Assembly (NCBI GenBank): GCA_019634365.1
Contig: JAHQVM010000124.1
Location: 1 to 36,956, forward strand
Reading direction: 5' to 3'
Source: Flavobacteriaceae bacterium
GTDB taxonomy: Bacteria; Bacteroidota; Bacteroidia; Flavobacteriales; Flavobacteriaceae
Length of the DNA stretch: 36,956 nt
Under the pieces are notes generated by a model. It made no database searches and was not told where the DNA came from. It was given only the letters and a program-made list of their open reading frames with translations. Position 1 is the stretch's first letter; every line of letters starts with the position of its first letter. This document shows, in pieces, positions 7,593 through 15,600 of this stretch. The translations under genes and the position numbers were made by a program.

Positions 7593-8429
7593 GTGGCGGT
7601 ATATATTGAATACAACTTTAAGGTAGCACCCGTGCAACCCGGGGTGGAAATTCTTATTGCTGAATTGGGTTATGCAGGCTTTGAGAGTTTTGTGGAAAAT
7701 GATACGGGTGTAAAGGCCTATATTCAGAAAGGGGAATGGCATCCGGAGATTTTAACAGATATCCATCTCTTAAGTTCCCCTGAATTTGAAATTTCTTATC
7801 AGCAAACAGAAATTGAACAGGAAAACTGGAATGCACAATGGGAAAGCAACTTCAATCCAATTGTGGTAAGTGAAACCTGTGCGGTTCGAGCTCCATTTCA
7901 TGAGCCGTTCAATGTTCCTTATGAAATTATTATCGAGCCAAAAATGTCTTTTGGTACCGGGCATCATGAGACCACTCATATGATACTCGAGTTTATTCTG
8001 GAGAACGACTTTGAAGGCGCCAAAGTTCTCGATATGGGTTGTGGTACTGCCGTGCTGGCCATTCTAGCCGAAAAGCGTGGGGCTTCTCAATTGGATGCTA
8101 TCGATATCGACGAATGGTGTGTGGAAAACAGTTTGGAAAACTGTGAACGCAATGATTGCAAAGCCATTCAAGTTCATCTTGGCGATGCTTCCAAAATCCC
8201 TGTTGAACCAATATATGATAGTATCATTGCCAATATTAATAGAAATATCCTACTTCAGGATATGGCTGTATACCATCGTGCACTTAAAGCTCAGGGAACG
8301 TTGTTTCTAAGCGGCTTCTATGAGGAAGATCTTCCACTCATTAAGGCGTGTTGTGAAGACCTTGGGATACGCTATTTGGAGCATAAGGAAAAAAACCAAT
8401 GGATCGCCACTAAGTTTATAAAGGAGTGA
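7593..8429 (+). CDS. prmA: Ribosomal protein L11 methyltransferase
   Basis: PrmA trimethylates ribosomal protein L11 using S-adenosylmethionine. The protein has 278 residues, with an N-terminal substrate-recognition domain (about 1-95), a linker carrying the family motif MSFGTGHHETTHMIL, and a Rossmann methyltransferase domain with VLDMGCGTAVLAILA (SAM motif I), a following acidic strand (DAIDID) and the motif IV region IIANINRNIL. The start is a GTG at 7593; no in-frame ATG lies between it and the tpiA stop 11 bases upstream. Its place after tpiA and before clpS supports a flavobacterial housekeeping operon. Confidence 0.95.
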   Translation: MAVYIEYNFKVAPVQPGVEILIAELGYAGFESFVENDTGVKAYIQKGEWHPEILTDIHLLSSPEFEISYQQTEIEQENWNAQWESNFNPIVVSETCAVRAPFHEPFNVPYEIIIEPKMSFGTGHHETTHMILEFILENDFEGAKVLDMGCGTAVLAILAEKRGASQLDAIDIDEWCVENSLENCERNDCKAIQVHLGDASKIPVEPIYDSIIANINRNILLQDMAVYHRALKAQGTLFLSGFYEEDLPLIKACCEDLGIRYLEHKEKNQWIATKFIKE

Positions 8430-8490
8430 TATTTTTTATAACAATTTGATACTATGGTTTTTGTGGGAAAATTTTTAATTTAGGGGCATC

Positions 8491-8766
8491 ATGGGAACAC
8501 AGGAAAAATATCAAGAAGATCTTGCCGTCCTTGAGCAAGAAGATCAGGAAAATCAAATTGTATTGTATAATGACGATGTAAATACCTTTGATCACGTTAT
8601 CAATATGCTCATGTACGCCTGCGACCATACGCCCGAGCAAGCGGAGCAGTGTTCCTTGATCGTTCATTATAACGGAAAATGTACCGTAAAATCGGGGTCC
8701 TATGACGATCTAAAACCAAGGTGCAGCAAATTGCTTGAAGCTGGGCTTTCGGCCGAAATTATTTAA
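8491..8766 (+). CDS. clpS: ATP-dependent Clp protease adaptor ClpS
   Basis: ClpS delivers N-degron substrates to the ClpAP or ClpCP protease. The 91-residue protein has a short charged N-terminal tail followed by the folded domain: IVLYNDDVNTFDHVINML, which matches the substrate-pocket signature (NDD-x-x-x-x-FV/DHV), then ACDHTPEQAEQCSLIVHYNGKC and the ending LLEAGLSAEII. The length and motifs are typical. It lies 61 bases after prmA, at the end of the rightward series; the next gene has its own promoter-like sequence. Confidence 0.95.
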   Translation: MGTQEKYQEDLAVLEQEDQENQIVLYNDDVNTFDHVINMLMYACDHTPEQAEQCSLIVHYNGKCTVKSGSYDDLKPRCSKLLEAGLSAEII

Positions 8767-8858
8767 AATTACGGTTTTACCCTACCAAATTTATGGGTTA
8801 GTGATTATTCAGTGATATGCTTATTTTGTTGAGATTTATTCAATAAAATAATGCGTAA

Positions 8859-8890
8859 CTTGTATTTTCTTTAAATTTTTGTTAAATTTG
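8859..8890 (+). promoter_or_regulatory. Candidate Bacteroidota-type promoter for the HEIGH peptidase
   Basis: CTTG at 8859-8862 (one mismatch to the -33 TTTG) is followed after 20 nt by TAAATTTG at 8883-8890, a full match to TAnnTTTG. It ends 42 bases upstream of the start codon at 8933. The support is motif and spacing only. Confidence 0.5.
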
Positions 8891-8932
8891 AGGACAAACC
8901 TAAATTAGTAATAATCACTAAAACCATCAACA

Positions 8933-9793
8933 ATGAAAAAATTCAAGTATGGAATTTTAGGGGCATTATGCCTCAGTTTTGTTATGATTTCCTGTTCCAA
9001 GGATGAGGAAGTCAATGCCGAGGAAGGATCGGCAAACATTACCAAGGAAATCCCGCAAGAAGTTATTGACGCTGCGGGCACTTTAGAGTTGAATACCAAC
9101 TTCATTAAGTACGACACTTTTTACTTCCCCGATGGAACCAGCGAAGAACGATTGTTCTTTGAAGAGGACATCGTATTAAGTGAGGACGAACTGTTTACCC
9201 TGGCAGAAGCAGCTGAACGAAATGAAGGCAATGGAAGCCGTCAATACCGAACCTTTAATTTGGTAAGCCAAGGAAGAAATATTTCCATTATTGGTTATAC
9301 CGGAGGAGGAGGTTTCGGATTGTCGAGTAAGGAGCGAACGGCGCTGCAGTGGGCGGTGAATAATTACAACCGTTTGAGTGGTGTATCCATTAGCTTTACC
9401 CTTACGTTTGGAACGGATTGGCAAACCAAGGATATGGTAGTATACCGTAACCCTAACCAATCGGGATCTGGAGGAAGTGCTGGATTCCCTAGTAATGGAT
9501 TGCCGTATCAGTTCGTTCAGATTTTTGGACTGTCTGGGTACAGTACCAATGTAAATGAACATGTAATTACACATGAAATAGGACACTCCGTCGGATTCCG
9601 TCACACAGACTGGTTCAGCCGTCAAAGCTGCGGTCAGAATGTGAATGAAGGATCGGGTGGTGTTGGAGCAGTACACGTTAGCGGAACCCCAACTGGATAT
9701 GATTCTACCTCCGTTATGTTGGCATGCTTCAGCAGCAGTGAAGATGGAGAATTTAACGGTAATGATATTACCGCTTTGCGCAATATGTACTAA
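8933..9793 (+). CDS. Lipoprotein metallopeptidase, M57 / dual-action HEIGH family
   Basis: A 286-residue secreted lipoprotein. The signal peptide ends in a lipobox with Cys21 (VMISC, followed by SKDEE), so it is lipid-anchored at the envelope. Residues 25-110 form a Glu/Asn-rich N-terminal region, possibly a propeptide. The catalytic region carries HEIGHSVGFRH (His214, Glu215, His218, His224), the extended HExxHxxGxxH zinc motif of metzincin-like proteases and the namesake HEIGH of Peptidase_M57. The C-terminal FNGNDITALRNMY is a typical M57 ending. It is a single gene, with a promoter-like sequence in front and a strong terminator behind. The substrate is unknown. Confidence 0.9.
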   Translation: MKKFKYGILGALCLSFVMISCSKDEEVNAEEGSANITKEIPQEVIDAAGTLELNTNFIKYDTFYFPDGTSEERLFFEEDIVLSEDELFTLAEAAERNEGNGSRQYRTFNLVSQGRNISIIGYTGGGGFGLSSKERTALQWAVNNYNRLSGVSISFTLTFGTDWQTKDMVVYRNPNQSGSGGSAGFPSNGLPYQFVQIFGLSGYSTNVNEHVITHEIGHSVGFRHTDWFSRQSCGQNVNEGSGGVGAVHVSGTPTGYDSTSVMLACFSSSEDGEFNGNDITALRNMY

Positions 9794-9820
9794 CAAACCT
9801 AGTCTTAGTATTGCAACGGG

Positions 9821-9849
9821 AAACCGCTATCGAAAGATGGCGGTTTTTT
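9821..9849 (+). terminator. Rho-independent terminator after the HEIGH peptidase
   Basis: An 11-bp stem AAACCGCTATC / GATGGCGGTTT (one G-T pair) closes a GAAA tetraloop and runs into a T-tract (9844-9849). It lies 28 bases after the stop codon, just before the next promoter. Confidence 0.9.
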
Positions 9850-9858
9850 CATTTTATT

Positions 9859-9891
9859 TTTGACGGAATAAATAAAAATGTTTTATATTTG
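9859..9891 (+). promoter_or_regulatory. Strong promoter, originally of tRNA-Arg
   Basis: TTTG at 9859-9862 and TATATTTG at 9884-9891 are separated by 21 nt; both match the Bacteroidota housekeeping consensus exactly. The start of transcription would fall near 9898, a few bases before a copy of the tRNA-Arg 5' end at 9903. No comparable promoter is seen immediately before the intact tRNA at 10200, so this promoter probably drives both the GIY-YIG gene and the tRNA. Confidence 0.75.
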
Positions 9892-9902
9892 CAGCCCTTT
9901 TA

Positions 9903-9950
9903 AAGGCCTCGTGCCCGCCCGTACCGAGCGGTACGTTCGGGCGGGGCGCA
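9903..9950 (+). repeat. Duplicated tRNA-Arg 5' end interrupted by a GC-rich hairpin
   Basis: 9903-9913 (AAGGCCTCGTG) repeats 10198-10208, the first bases of the intact tRNA-Arg plus two upstream. The copy then breaks into a 32-nt palindrome at 9914-9945 (outer arms CCCGCCC / GGGCGGG, inner GTACCG / CGGTAC) and resumes with GCGCA at 9946-9950, the next five tRNA bases (10209-10213). So 16 tRNA-matching bases are split by a REP-like hairpin. The rest of the tRNA is absent here, which makes this a remnant or target duplication 295 bp from the functional copy. Confidence 0.75.
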
Positions 9951-9964
9951 TAGGACTTGATTAA

Positions 9965-10222
9965 ATGTTTTATGTTTACGTTCTTTATAGTTCAGGTTTT
10001 GACAGGTTCTATGTTGGTTTTACTAACAATTTGGACAAGCGATTATCTGAACACAACAGTGGGAAAAATAAATCGACTAAGGCTTTTATCCCTTGGAAGA
10101 TTGTTCACATTGAAAATTTTGATTCACGTTTAGAAGCTAGGGAAAGAGAGAAATACTTGAAGTCTGCAGCGGGAAGAAGGTGGAGAAAAATGAATATAAG
10201 GCCTCGTGGCGCAACTGAATAG
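9965..10222 (+). CDS. Small GIY-YIG endonuclease-like protein running into the tRNA gene
   Basis: An 85-residue single-domain GIY-YIG protein of the UvrC/Slx1-like type common in Bacteroidota. YVYVLYS and FYVGFTNNLDKRLSEHN carry the two-part GIY...YIG core and the conserved Arg, and EAREREKYLK supplies the Glu helix. The ending GRRWRKMNIRPRGATE is unusual: its last eight residues are encoded by bases from 10199 onward, that is, by the 5' part of tRNA-Arg, and the stop codon TAG (10220-10222) lies in the D-arm. The gene sits between the tRNA promoter and the tRNA, preceded by a copy of the tRNA 5' end. This suggests a mobile or homing-type element that targets the tRNA gene. The domain call is firm; mobility is inferred. 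Confidence 0.85.
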   Translation: MFYVYVLYSSGFDRFYVGFTNNLDKRLSEHNSGKNKSTKAFIPWKIVHIENFDSRLEAREREKYLKSAAGRRWRKMNIRPRGATE

Positions 10223-10273
10223 CGCATCTGATTACGGCTCAGAAGGTTGCAGGTTTGAATCCTGCCGAGGTCA
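10200..10273 (+). tRNA. tRNA-Arg (anticodon ACG)
   Basis: A complete cloverleaf of 74 nt. The acceptor is GGCCTCG / CGAGGTC (one G-T pair), the D-stem GCGC / GCGC, the anticodon stem TCTGA / TCAGA with loop TTACGGC (anticodon ACG), a 5-nt variable region, and the T-arm GCAGG-TTTGAAT-CCTGC. The discriminator is A and the CCA end is not encoded. tRNA-Arg(ACG) is normally deaminated to ICG and reads CGU, CGC and CGA, so the gene is probably essential. It overlaps the last 23 bases of the GIY-YIG gene, and processing from a dicistronic transcript by RNase P would be needed. Confidence 0.95.
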
Positions 10274-10283
10274 CTACAAGCAG

Positions 10284-10315
10284 AATCCCGATGCAGAAAT
10301 GCATCGGGATTTTTC
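10284..10315 (+). terminator. Rho-independent terminator of tRNA-Arg
   Basis: A perfect 11-bp stem AATCCCGATGC / GCATCGGGATT (10284-10294, 10301-10311) with a 6-nt loop, followed by a short T-run, 10 bases downstream of the tRNA. Confidence 0.9.
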
Positions 10316-10334
10316 ATTTCCGAAGTGTCAAAAG

Positions 10335-10393
10335 CTTGCTTTTGCAAGCGAAGGAAATGAAAAACAACCGAACTGCGGAGCAGTTTTGGGATG
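10335..10393. repeat. 59-bp direct repeat, copy 1
   Basis: This copy starts CTTGCTTTTGCAAGCGAAGG and ends GGGATG, with one mismatch to the copy at 10442-10500. It contains two small hairpins: GCTTGC-TTTT-GCAAGC (with the base before it) and CTG-CGGAG-CAG. It lies just past the tRNA terminator and probably belongs to a duplicated tRNA-downstream segment. Confidence 0.85.
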
Positions 10394-10441
10394 GATTCTA
10401 TTTGCAAAGGGGAGCCTTAAGGGTCACGCAGTAATCCTGAA

Positions 10442-10500
10442 CTTGCTTTTGCAAGCGAAGGAAATGAAAAACAACCGAACTGCGGAGCAGTTTCGGGATG
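10442..10500. repeat. 59-bp direct repeat, copy 2
   Basis: The second copy lies 107 bp from the first and differs only by C for T near the end (GTTTCGGGATG). The copy ends 4 bases before the stop codon of the leftward ABC ATPase gene at 10505, so its hairpins could also act in ending that operon. Confidence 0.85.
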
Positions 10501-10504
10501 TACG

Positions 10505-11182
10505 CTATTTAAAGAGTTTTTCGATTTGTGAATCGATTGTAATTGCCTTCATCTCCTTTTCCAATCGCTCGAAATCTTTTTGTTTTACTTTCTTCATGAT
10601 TTTCCCGCCTTTCAAGAGGTATATTTCATCACAGGTTTCCGACAGTGTTGAAAAAACATGGGAAGAAAGGATCACAATTCTATCTAAGCTTTTTAGCTTC
10701 TTTATAATTTGCGTGATAATCATATTACTTTCTATATCTACTCCACTAAAGGGTTCATCCAGAACGTACACTTCATTTTTCTGAAGCATTATCGCCATGA
10801 AGGCTAATTTTTTTTTCATGCCTGTGGAATAGGTCGAAGCATATTTATTCAGGGGTAGGTTGAATATATTTTTATCCTCAATATGGGATAGTTTTATGTT
10901 CCTCGCGTTGGCCAATAATTGGATGTATTCCTTCCCGGTTATTTTCGAGAAAAAGAAGGGCTCGCTTGCCAATAAACCTAAGTGGTCTTTTAGTATGCCG
11001 TGTTCTGAGGTGATTTCCCCTTCATGGGATTCGATTCCGGCAATGCACCTAAACAATGTGGTTTTACCGGCTCCATTTTCCCCAACAATACCATAAACGT
11101 TGCCCTTTTCAAGATTCATGGTTACAGAGTCAAGTACTTTTTCTCGACCATACTTTTTGGAGATTTTTTTAATACGAATCAT
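10505..11182 (-). CDS. ABC transporter ATP-binding protein
   Basis: A 225-residue cytoplasmic ATPase subunit. Walker A is GENGAGKTTLF, the signature is YSTGMKKKLAF (a variant of LSGGQ, with T for the first G), Walker B is VYVLDEPFSGVD, and the switch His is in LSSHVFS. The Q-loop region is LGLLASEPFFF, without a clear Gln. It overlaps the upstream membrane-protein gene by 4 bases and closes the leftward operon beginning near 16715. Together with 11179-12114 it forms a second small exporter module of the CcmA type. The substrate is unknown. Confidence 0.9.
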   Translation of the reverse strand: MIRIKKISKKYGREKVLDSVTMNLEKGNVYGIVGENGAGKTTLFRCIAGIESHEGEITSEHGILKDHLGLLASEPFFFSKITGKEYIQLLANARNIKLSHIEDKNIFNLPLNKYASTYSTGMKKKLAFMAIMLQKNEVYVLDEPFSGVDIESNMIITQIIKKLKSLDRIVILSSHVFSTLSETCDEIYLLKGGKIMKKVKQKDFERLEKEMKAITIDSQIEKLFK

Positions 11183-12114
11183 TTCAATAATAGACTTAGA
11201 CTGTTTATGGCTTTTGAATATAAAAATGGAATTACACCCAAAAGAAAAGGAGGAAATATAAGGCTCATAATTACCAGGATTCCTTTGGGCAAGTCGATTT
11301 CACTGGGGTAACTTGCGTATTTGGCCAAAATAACGGTGGCCAAATAGACATTGATCAGTATGAAAAATAGGAGTAAAACATCAACGCTTTTGTAAAAATA
11401 AGTACCCAATATTATGAGTATGGGAAGGGACAAGAGCGTGAAGTACGTAAAACAAATTTTCATTTTTTCCATTAAAAACTCCCTTGGCGTTGCGCTAGAA
11501 TTCCAAACTATATATTCGTTTTCAGGTTTTAAGTAATAGGAAGCGCAGATTAATCCGATTAGGATCATGGAAAAAATACCGAGGTTGAAGTTGCCAACAG
11601 ATGTTGCCATATAGGCCAAGAAATAGGCTATGGCAAACAGGTAATAGGTTTTTCTAAAACCGATGGTAAACTCGAAAGGACGTTTGCTGAAGGGTGACGG
11701 AATTTTGAAATTCGAAATGTTTAAGAAATTTGAAAATATCAACAGCATTGATAACAAGAGAAGAATTATGGCGAATGGAAAATACCCCTTGTAAAGCATA
11801 AAGACTAAGAACGGTAGTGTGCTGGCCAAATTCTCTGCGGCACGTACTTTATAATAGTTCGTTTTGTTGAAAATGGACCTTAAAAAATCATTCTTTTTCA
11901 ATTCACTTAGCGTAGAAGTAAACCCCAGTGAAGCCAGTCCATAAAAATAAATGGCATATGTTGTTTTCGAAAACAAATAATTCGAGAGGAAAAAGAATAT
12001 CACCGGGAAAAGGAGGTATGCTAGTAATAGCGGAATTCCAAACGCAATGATCTTTCGATTCAGCATTTTGATTTGAAGGACAAAATATTCTTGCATTTTT
12101 GTATTGTTCAACAA
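11179..12114 (-). CDS. Multi-pass membrane protein, presumed ABC permease
   Basis: A 311-residue very hydrophobic protein with about eight predicted membrane segments, often in pairs (for example IIAFGIPLLLAYLLFPVIFF near the start and ILVIMSLIFPPFLLGVIPFLY near the end). I recognise no named family. The 4-base overlap with the following ATP-binding gene and the position after the M1-fused permease make it most likely the membrane subunit of that ATPase. The start may be the upstream ATG used here or the Met a few codons later (MQEYFVLQ). The final helix leads into a short SLLLK tail. Confidence 0.75.
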   Translation of the reverse strand: MLNNTKMQEYFVLQIKMLNRKIIAFGIPLLLAYLLFPVIFFFLSNYLFSKTTYAIYFYGLASLGFTSTLSELKKNDFLRSIFNKTNYYKVRAAENLASTLPFLVFMLYKGYFPFAIILLLLSMLLIFSNFLNISNFKIPSPFSKRPFEFTIGFRKTYYLFAIAYFLAYMATSVGNFNLGIFSMILIGLICASYYLKPENEYIVWNSSATPREFLMEKMKICFTYFTLLSLPILIILGTYFYKSVDVLLLFFILINVYLATVILAKYASYPSEIDLPKGILVIMSLIFPPFLLGVIPFLYSKAINSLSLLLK

Positions 12115-12126
12115 TCTCTTAGCGAG

Positions 12127-15100
12127 TTAATTTCTTAGATCGTAAGTATTGTTCATGATGTCATTTTCTATCAATAATGCGTGGGGGTCTAAAATGACTT
12201 TTGTTGGTCTCTGGTCTAATGGTATTGTTACAGCGTTATTGCCGGATTTTACACGTACTGTTTCAAGGGCCATCAACTTTCCATCATCGTCGTAAAAACC
12301 AATTTCAATAGGGTCATTCAGTTCTATATCCGTAAAAACTTTGTTGTTTCTAAATTTTGAATAATCAAAGTCCAATCCAACTTCATTGGAGTTAAATGTC
12401 ACTGAATTTAAGCTTGCCTCATGCAACGTGACGGTTTCAAAATAGTCCTCAACAATAGACAGAAGGGGCCCCGGCACATGCTGTTTTAAAAATTTCAGCA
12501 AGTCGGTAGACGTAGGATAGGAATCGCTGTATTCTTCAAGAAAGGTCCTTAATATCCGATGCATTTCCTCTTTCCCCAAATAATGCCCCAAGGTATTAAA
12601 AGCTATGGTTCCTTTTCCGTAAGAAAGATATTGTTCCTCACCTTTTACCAAATACAACGGTGGTTCTTCCTGGGCTTGTGTTCTACCTCGTAGATAACGT
12701 TCACGCTGCAGTTTTAGAAATTCCAAAGCTTTGTCTTTTCCAAATTCTTTGGCGTAAATATGCAACGAAATGTATTCGGTGATGCTTTCTGTTAAAAGCA
12801 CTGCACCCAAAGCATCAGCGGGAATGAGTCGGCCTCCAAACCAGTGATGGGTCAGTTCATGGGCTTGGGTATAGAAGGCGAGATCTACTTTTTCCTCGGT
12901 CGAATTGGAAATGAACCGCATCTCCGAAGTCGGAATGCTATTCGCCATGACAGATGCGAAACTGCCTTCTGTCATGGGAAACTCTATGACCCTTGTCTCT
13001 TGGTGCAAGTAGTCACCGAAGTATTGGGTATTGTAGTCGTACGATGCCTTCAATCCCCGAAGTTTATTGTCTACATTATACGTGTGGTTTTTATGGGAAT
13101 AGATTTTGAAAATGGTGTTTTTATAGGCTTCTTCTACCACTTCAAAATCCCCGGAATTAAAGCTGTAGGAGTTTTTGATTTTCGAATCTGATTGATACTC
13201 ATAATAATTCCGGTCGTTTTCTTTCCATTGCTTCACAAGAGTTCCAGGGGCTACCGCAATTTGATCTTTGGAGGTAGAAATGATCGTTTTTAAATCCACC
13301 AAATCGGCACCCTGTGTATAGTAGTTTTGTCTTCTGGCTGTAGTATCGGTAGGATGTTTGGACGCCCTATTCAGGAAGTAACCAATTCTGGGAAAGATGT
13401 TGTTTTTGATGAAGGTGCCGTTTCCAAGTACCTTGGAATCATTTTCGAATAGAGTGGCGGGTTTGCTACTCATATCGAAATTCAGGTGCAGACTGTCGCT
13501 GGGAGCCAATGGTGGATCGATTGCTATAACATAGAAATGTACATAGTCGTCCTTATCGATAATACGGTAATCCCTATCGAACGTAAAAGTGGTCGTTTCG
13601 TCAAACCCATTCTTTAGGAGTAGTGTATCAATGCTATTTCCGGTTTTATTGGTGAGCACGTAATCCCCATGTATGGCGAAACGGGACTCCTCCGGAAATA
13701 GGTCGATATTTAGTGTTACCGAGGTTATTTTAGGTTGTAGTTCTATGGAGGAATACTTGTCAAATGTTTTCTCGAAGTTTTCGAATAAGGCATTTTGGGA
13801 TGTGGTTGCCAATTCCAATTTTTGTTCGCCTTTGTAAATGGCAAAGCCCATTAGAAAGAACCCAGAAAACAATACTGTAGAAACTAATAAAACACGTTTG
13901 TCCCATCGTTGCATGGCTTTCGACCACCTTTCTTTGATGGAAAATAAGAAACCTCTATTCCAAAACAAATAGGTTGAGATGAGCAGTAGCAGTCCTGCTA
14001 ACAACCAATAGGATTTAACCAATAAATAGGGCAGGAGTCGATGTCCATAACCATTGAGATCGGAATAGGGTATGGGCTCGGTAAAATTGAACAACAATAA
14101 CCGGGTGTCGATCCCAACTTGGGGAAGGGCCGCTCCTCCCAACCAAATTAAGATCAATGCAAAAATACCGAGATAGGTATTCCTTACAAATGTATGGATC
14201 GTTATGGATAGCAAAGCCCAGATCAGCAGCCCCAAAAACTTTAAAACAAACAAATCGAATAAATACAATCCTAACTCAAAATGGTAATAACCATTGTACA
14301 ATTGAATCGTGAGCCCAGCAATTAACATAATAAGCAGCAACACTAACTGCATTTTTACAATCGCCAAAACTTTCGACAACAGGAATACCCAGTGGGTCGT
14401 TGCGGTGGTGTCGATTAATTGATCCATATTGGATGTTTTGGATTTGTGTACCAATAGGCCACTGTACATGAAGGTTAAAAGCATGATGATGTTGGTGAAG
14501 AAGAATGCCGGGATGGTAAGCACAATATGGGTTACAGGCAGAATAATCATCTCTTCTTTGTTGGTGACGCGACCAATTGAGAAGATTACAGCAACGATTC
14601 CAAAGAAAATAAAGACATAGAACATCCAACTTTTCGCGATGGATCTAAAATCAAAATGGGATAGTTTCCATATTTGTTTGAATTGATTCTTCAAAGTAAA
14701 GTTATAGGTAATGGAGAGGCTATTCAGATCGGGTAATCTTCCATGGCTTTTGGCAGCAACTTTACTGAACTTTCTTTTCACACGGAAGTTGAAATTAGGA
14801 TGTTCAGAAAAATGAAAGGTTTTGTATACATAACCCATGAGTGCCGAACCAATGGTTAACCATACTATTCTATTATAAACAATGGCTTGTTCTACAGGAA
14901 TAAGCTGAAAGTTCTTATCCTCCAAAGTCCAGTTTTGAGTGATGAAATCTGCAGTATTCTGTGCCAATGGATCGAATAGCGCGATGAGAAATCCGTGACC
15001 GTTAAAAATGTTTTCAGAAATATTCTGAACAAAAAACATGAGGATTACTACCATAAAGCCGGCATATATGTTTCTAGAGTATGCCACTACACTAAAAACA

Positions 15101-15600
15101 ATAAGACCTGAGAACAAAAGATTGGGAATTGTGTATAAACATAAGCTCTGTAAATACCCCATTGCATTAAAAGCACCTATTTTGGTGTTGTGCAGATGAG
15201 GTACCTGTTCGGCGAGCATGAGACTGGTATAGGTGAAAAAGACAATGATAACTACCACCAGGAAAGCGCTCAAGAATTTACCAAGAAAATAACTGTGTTT
15301 GTGCAATGGGAAGCTATATAATAAGCTATGTCGATGGGCTTTAAAATCTTTATAAATCGTAGCGCCAACAATGGTGGGCAATAGGAATAAAAACAACTTG
15401 TTGAAAAACTGCAGCATGTAATTAATGCCGTAAGGGGAATTGAGATAGTCTGCCGTTGCATCTTTTGGCTCGGGATCAAAGAATCCGGCTGTCCCAATGA
15501 ATGCCAAAAATGCCAAGCCGCCAAAAAACAATAGATATATATAGAAAACGGGATTTCTTAACCACGATTTCAATTCGAAGAGAAATACTGATTTAAACAT
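12127..15600 (-). CDS. ABC-2 type permease fused to an M1-family metallopeptidase
   Basis: 1157 residues from the ATG at 15598-15600, which opens MFKSVFLFELKSWLRNP; the longer in-frame start at 15654 is unlikely because it overlaps the upstream ATPase by 62 bases rather than 8. Residues 1-580 hold about twelve membrane helices in two repeats, each opened by a typical ABC-2 entry (FELKSWLRNPVFYIY; SIAKSWMFYVFIFFG). The remainder is an extracytoplasmic M1 aminopeptidase-like domain with the zinc motif HELTHHWFGG near residue 915 and the third ligand Glu in LTESITEYISLH. The usual GAMEN exopeptidase loop is replaced by a SFASVMANSIPTSEM stretch, so free N-termini may not be the target. This ABC permease/M1 family is known in Bacteroidota; the substrate is unknown. 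Confidence 0.92.
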   Translation of the reverse strand: MFKSVFLFELKSWLRNPVFYIYLLFFGGLAFLAFIGTAGFFDPEPKDATADYLNSPYGINYMLQFFNKLFLFLLPTIVGATIYKDFKAHRHSLLYSFPLHKHSYFLGKFLSAFLVVVIIVFFTYTSLMLAEQVPHLHNTKIGAFNAMGYLQSLCLYTIPNLLFSGLIVFSVVAYSRNIYAGFMVVILMFFVQNISENIFNGHGFLIALFDPLAQNTADFITQNWTLEDKNFQLIPVEQAIVYNRIVWLTIGSALMGYVYKTFHFSEHPNFNFRVKRKFSKVAAKSHGRLPDLNSLSITYNFTLKNQFKQIWKLSHFDFRSIAKSWMFYVFIFFGIVAVIFSIGRVTNKEEMIILPVTHIVLTIPAFFFTNIIMLLTFMYSGLLVHKSKTSNMDQLIDTTATTHWVFLLSKVLAIVKMQLVLLLIMLIAGLTIQLYNGYYHFELGLYLFDLFVLKFLGLLIWALLSITIHTFVRNTYLGIFALILIWLGGAALPQVGIDTRLLLFNFTEPIPYSDLNGYGHRLLPYLLVKSYWLLAGLLLLISTYLFWNRGFLFSIKERWSKAMQRWDKRVLLVSTVLFSGFFLMGFAIYKGEQKLELATTSQNALFENFEKTFDKYSSIELQPKITSVTLNIDLFPEESRFAIHGDYVLTNKTGNSIDTLLLKNGFDETTTFTFDRDYRIIDKDDYVHFYVIAIDPPLAPSDSLHLNFDMSSKPATLFENDSKVLGNGTFIKNNIFPRIGYFLNRASKHPTDTTARRQNYYTQGADLVDLKTIISTSKDQIAVAPGTLVKQWKENDRNYYEYQSDSKIKNSYSFNSGDFEVVEEAYKNTIFKIYSHKNHTYNVDNKLRGLKASYDYNTQYFGDYLHQETRVIEFPMTEGSFASVMANSIPTSEMRFISNSTEEKVDLAFYTQAHELTHHWFGGRLIPADALGAVLLTESITEYISLHIYAKEFGKDKALEFLKLQRERYLRGRTQAQEEPPLYLVKGEEQYLSYGKGTIAFNTLGHYLGKEEMHRILRTFLEEYSDSYPTSTDLLKFLKQHVPGPLLSIVEDYFETVTLHEASLNSVTFNSNEVGLDFDYSKFRNNKVFTDIELNDPIEIGFYDDDGKLMALETVRVKSGNNAVTIPLDQRPTKVILDPHALLIENDIMNNTYDLRN

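Noticed and set aside
9176-9796. A 206-codon frame antisense to the HEIGH peptidase
   Set aside because: It has no recognisable domain and low-quality composition, and it lies wholly opposite a gene with a signal peptide and zinc motif.
10206-10784. A 192-codon rightward frame starting in tRNA-Arg
   Set aside because: It runs through the tRNA, its terminator, both 59-bp repeats and the antisense of the ABC ATPase; it is not a plausible protein.
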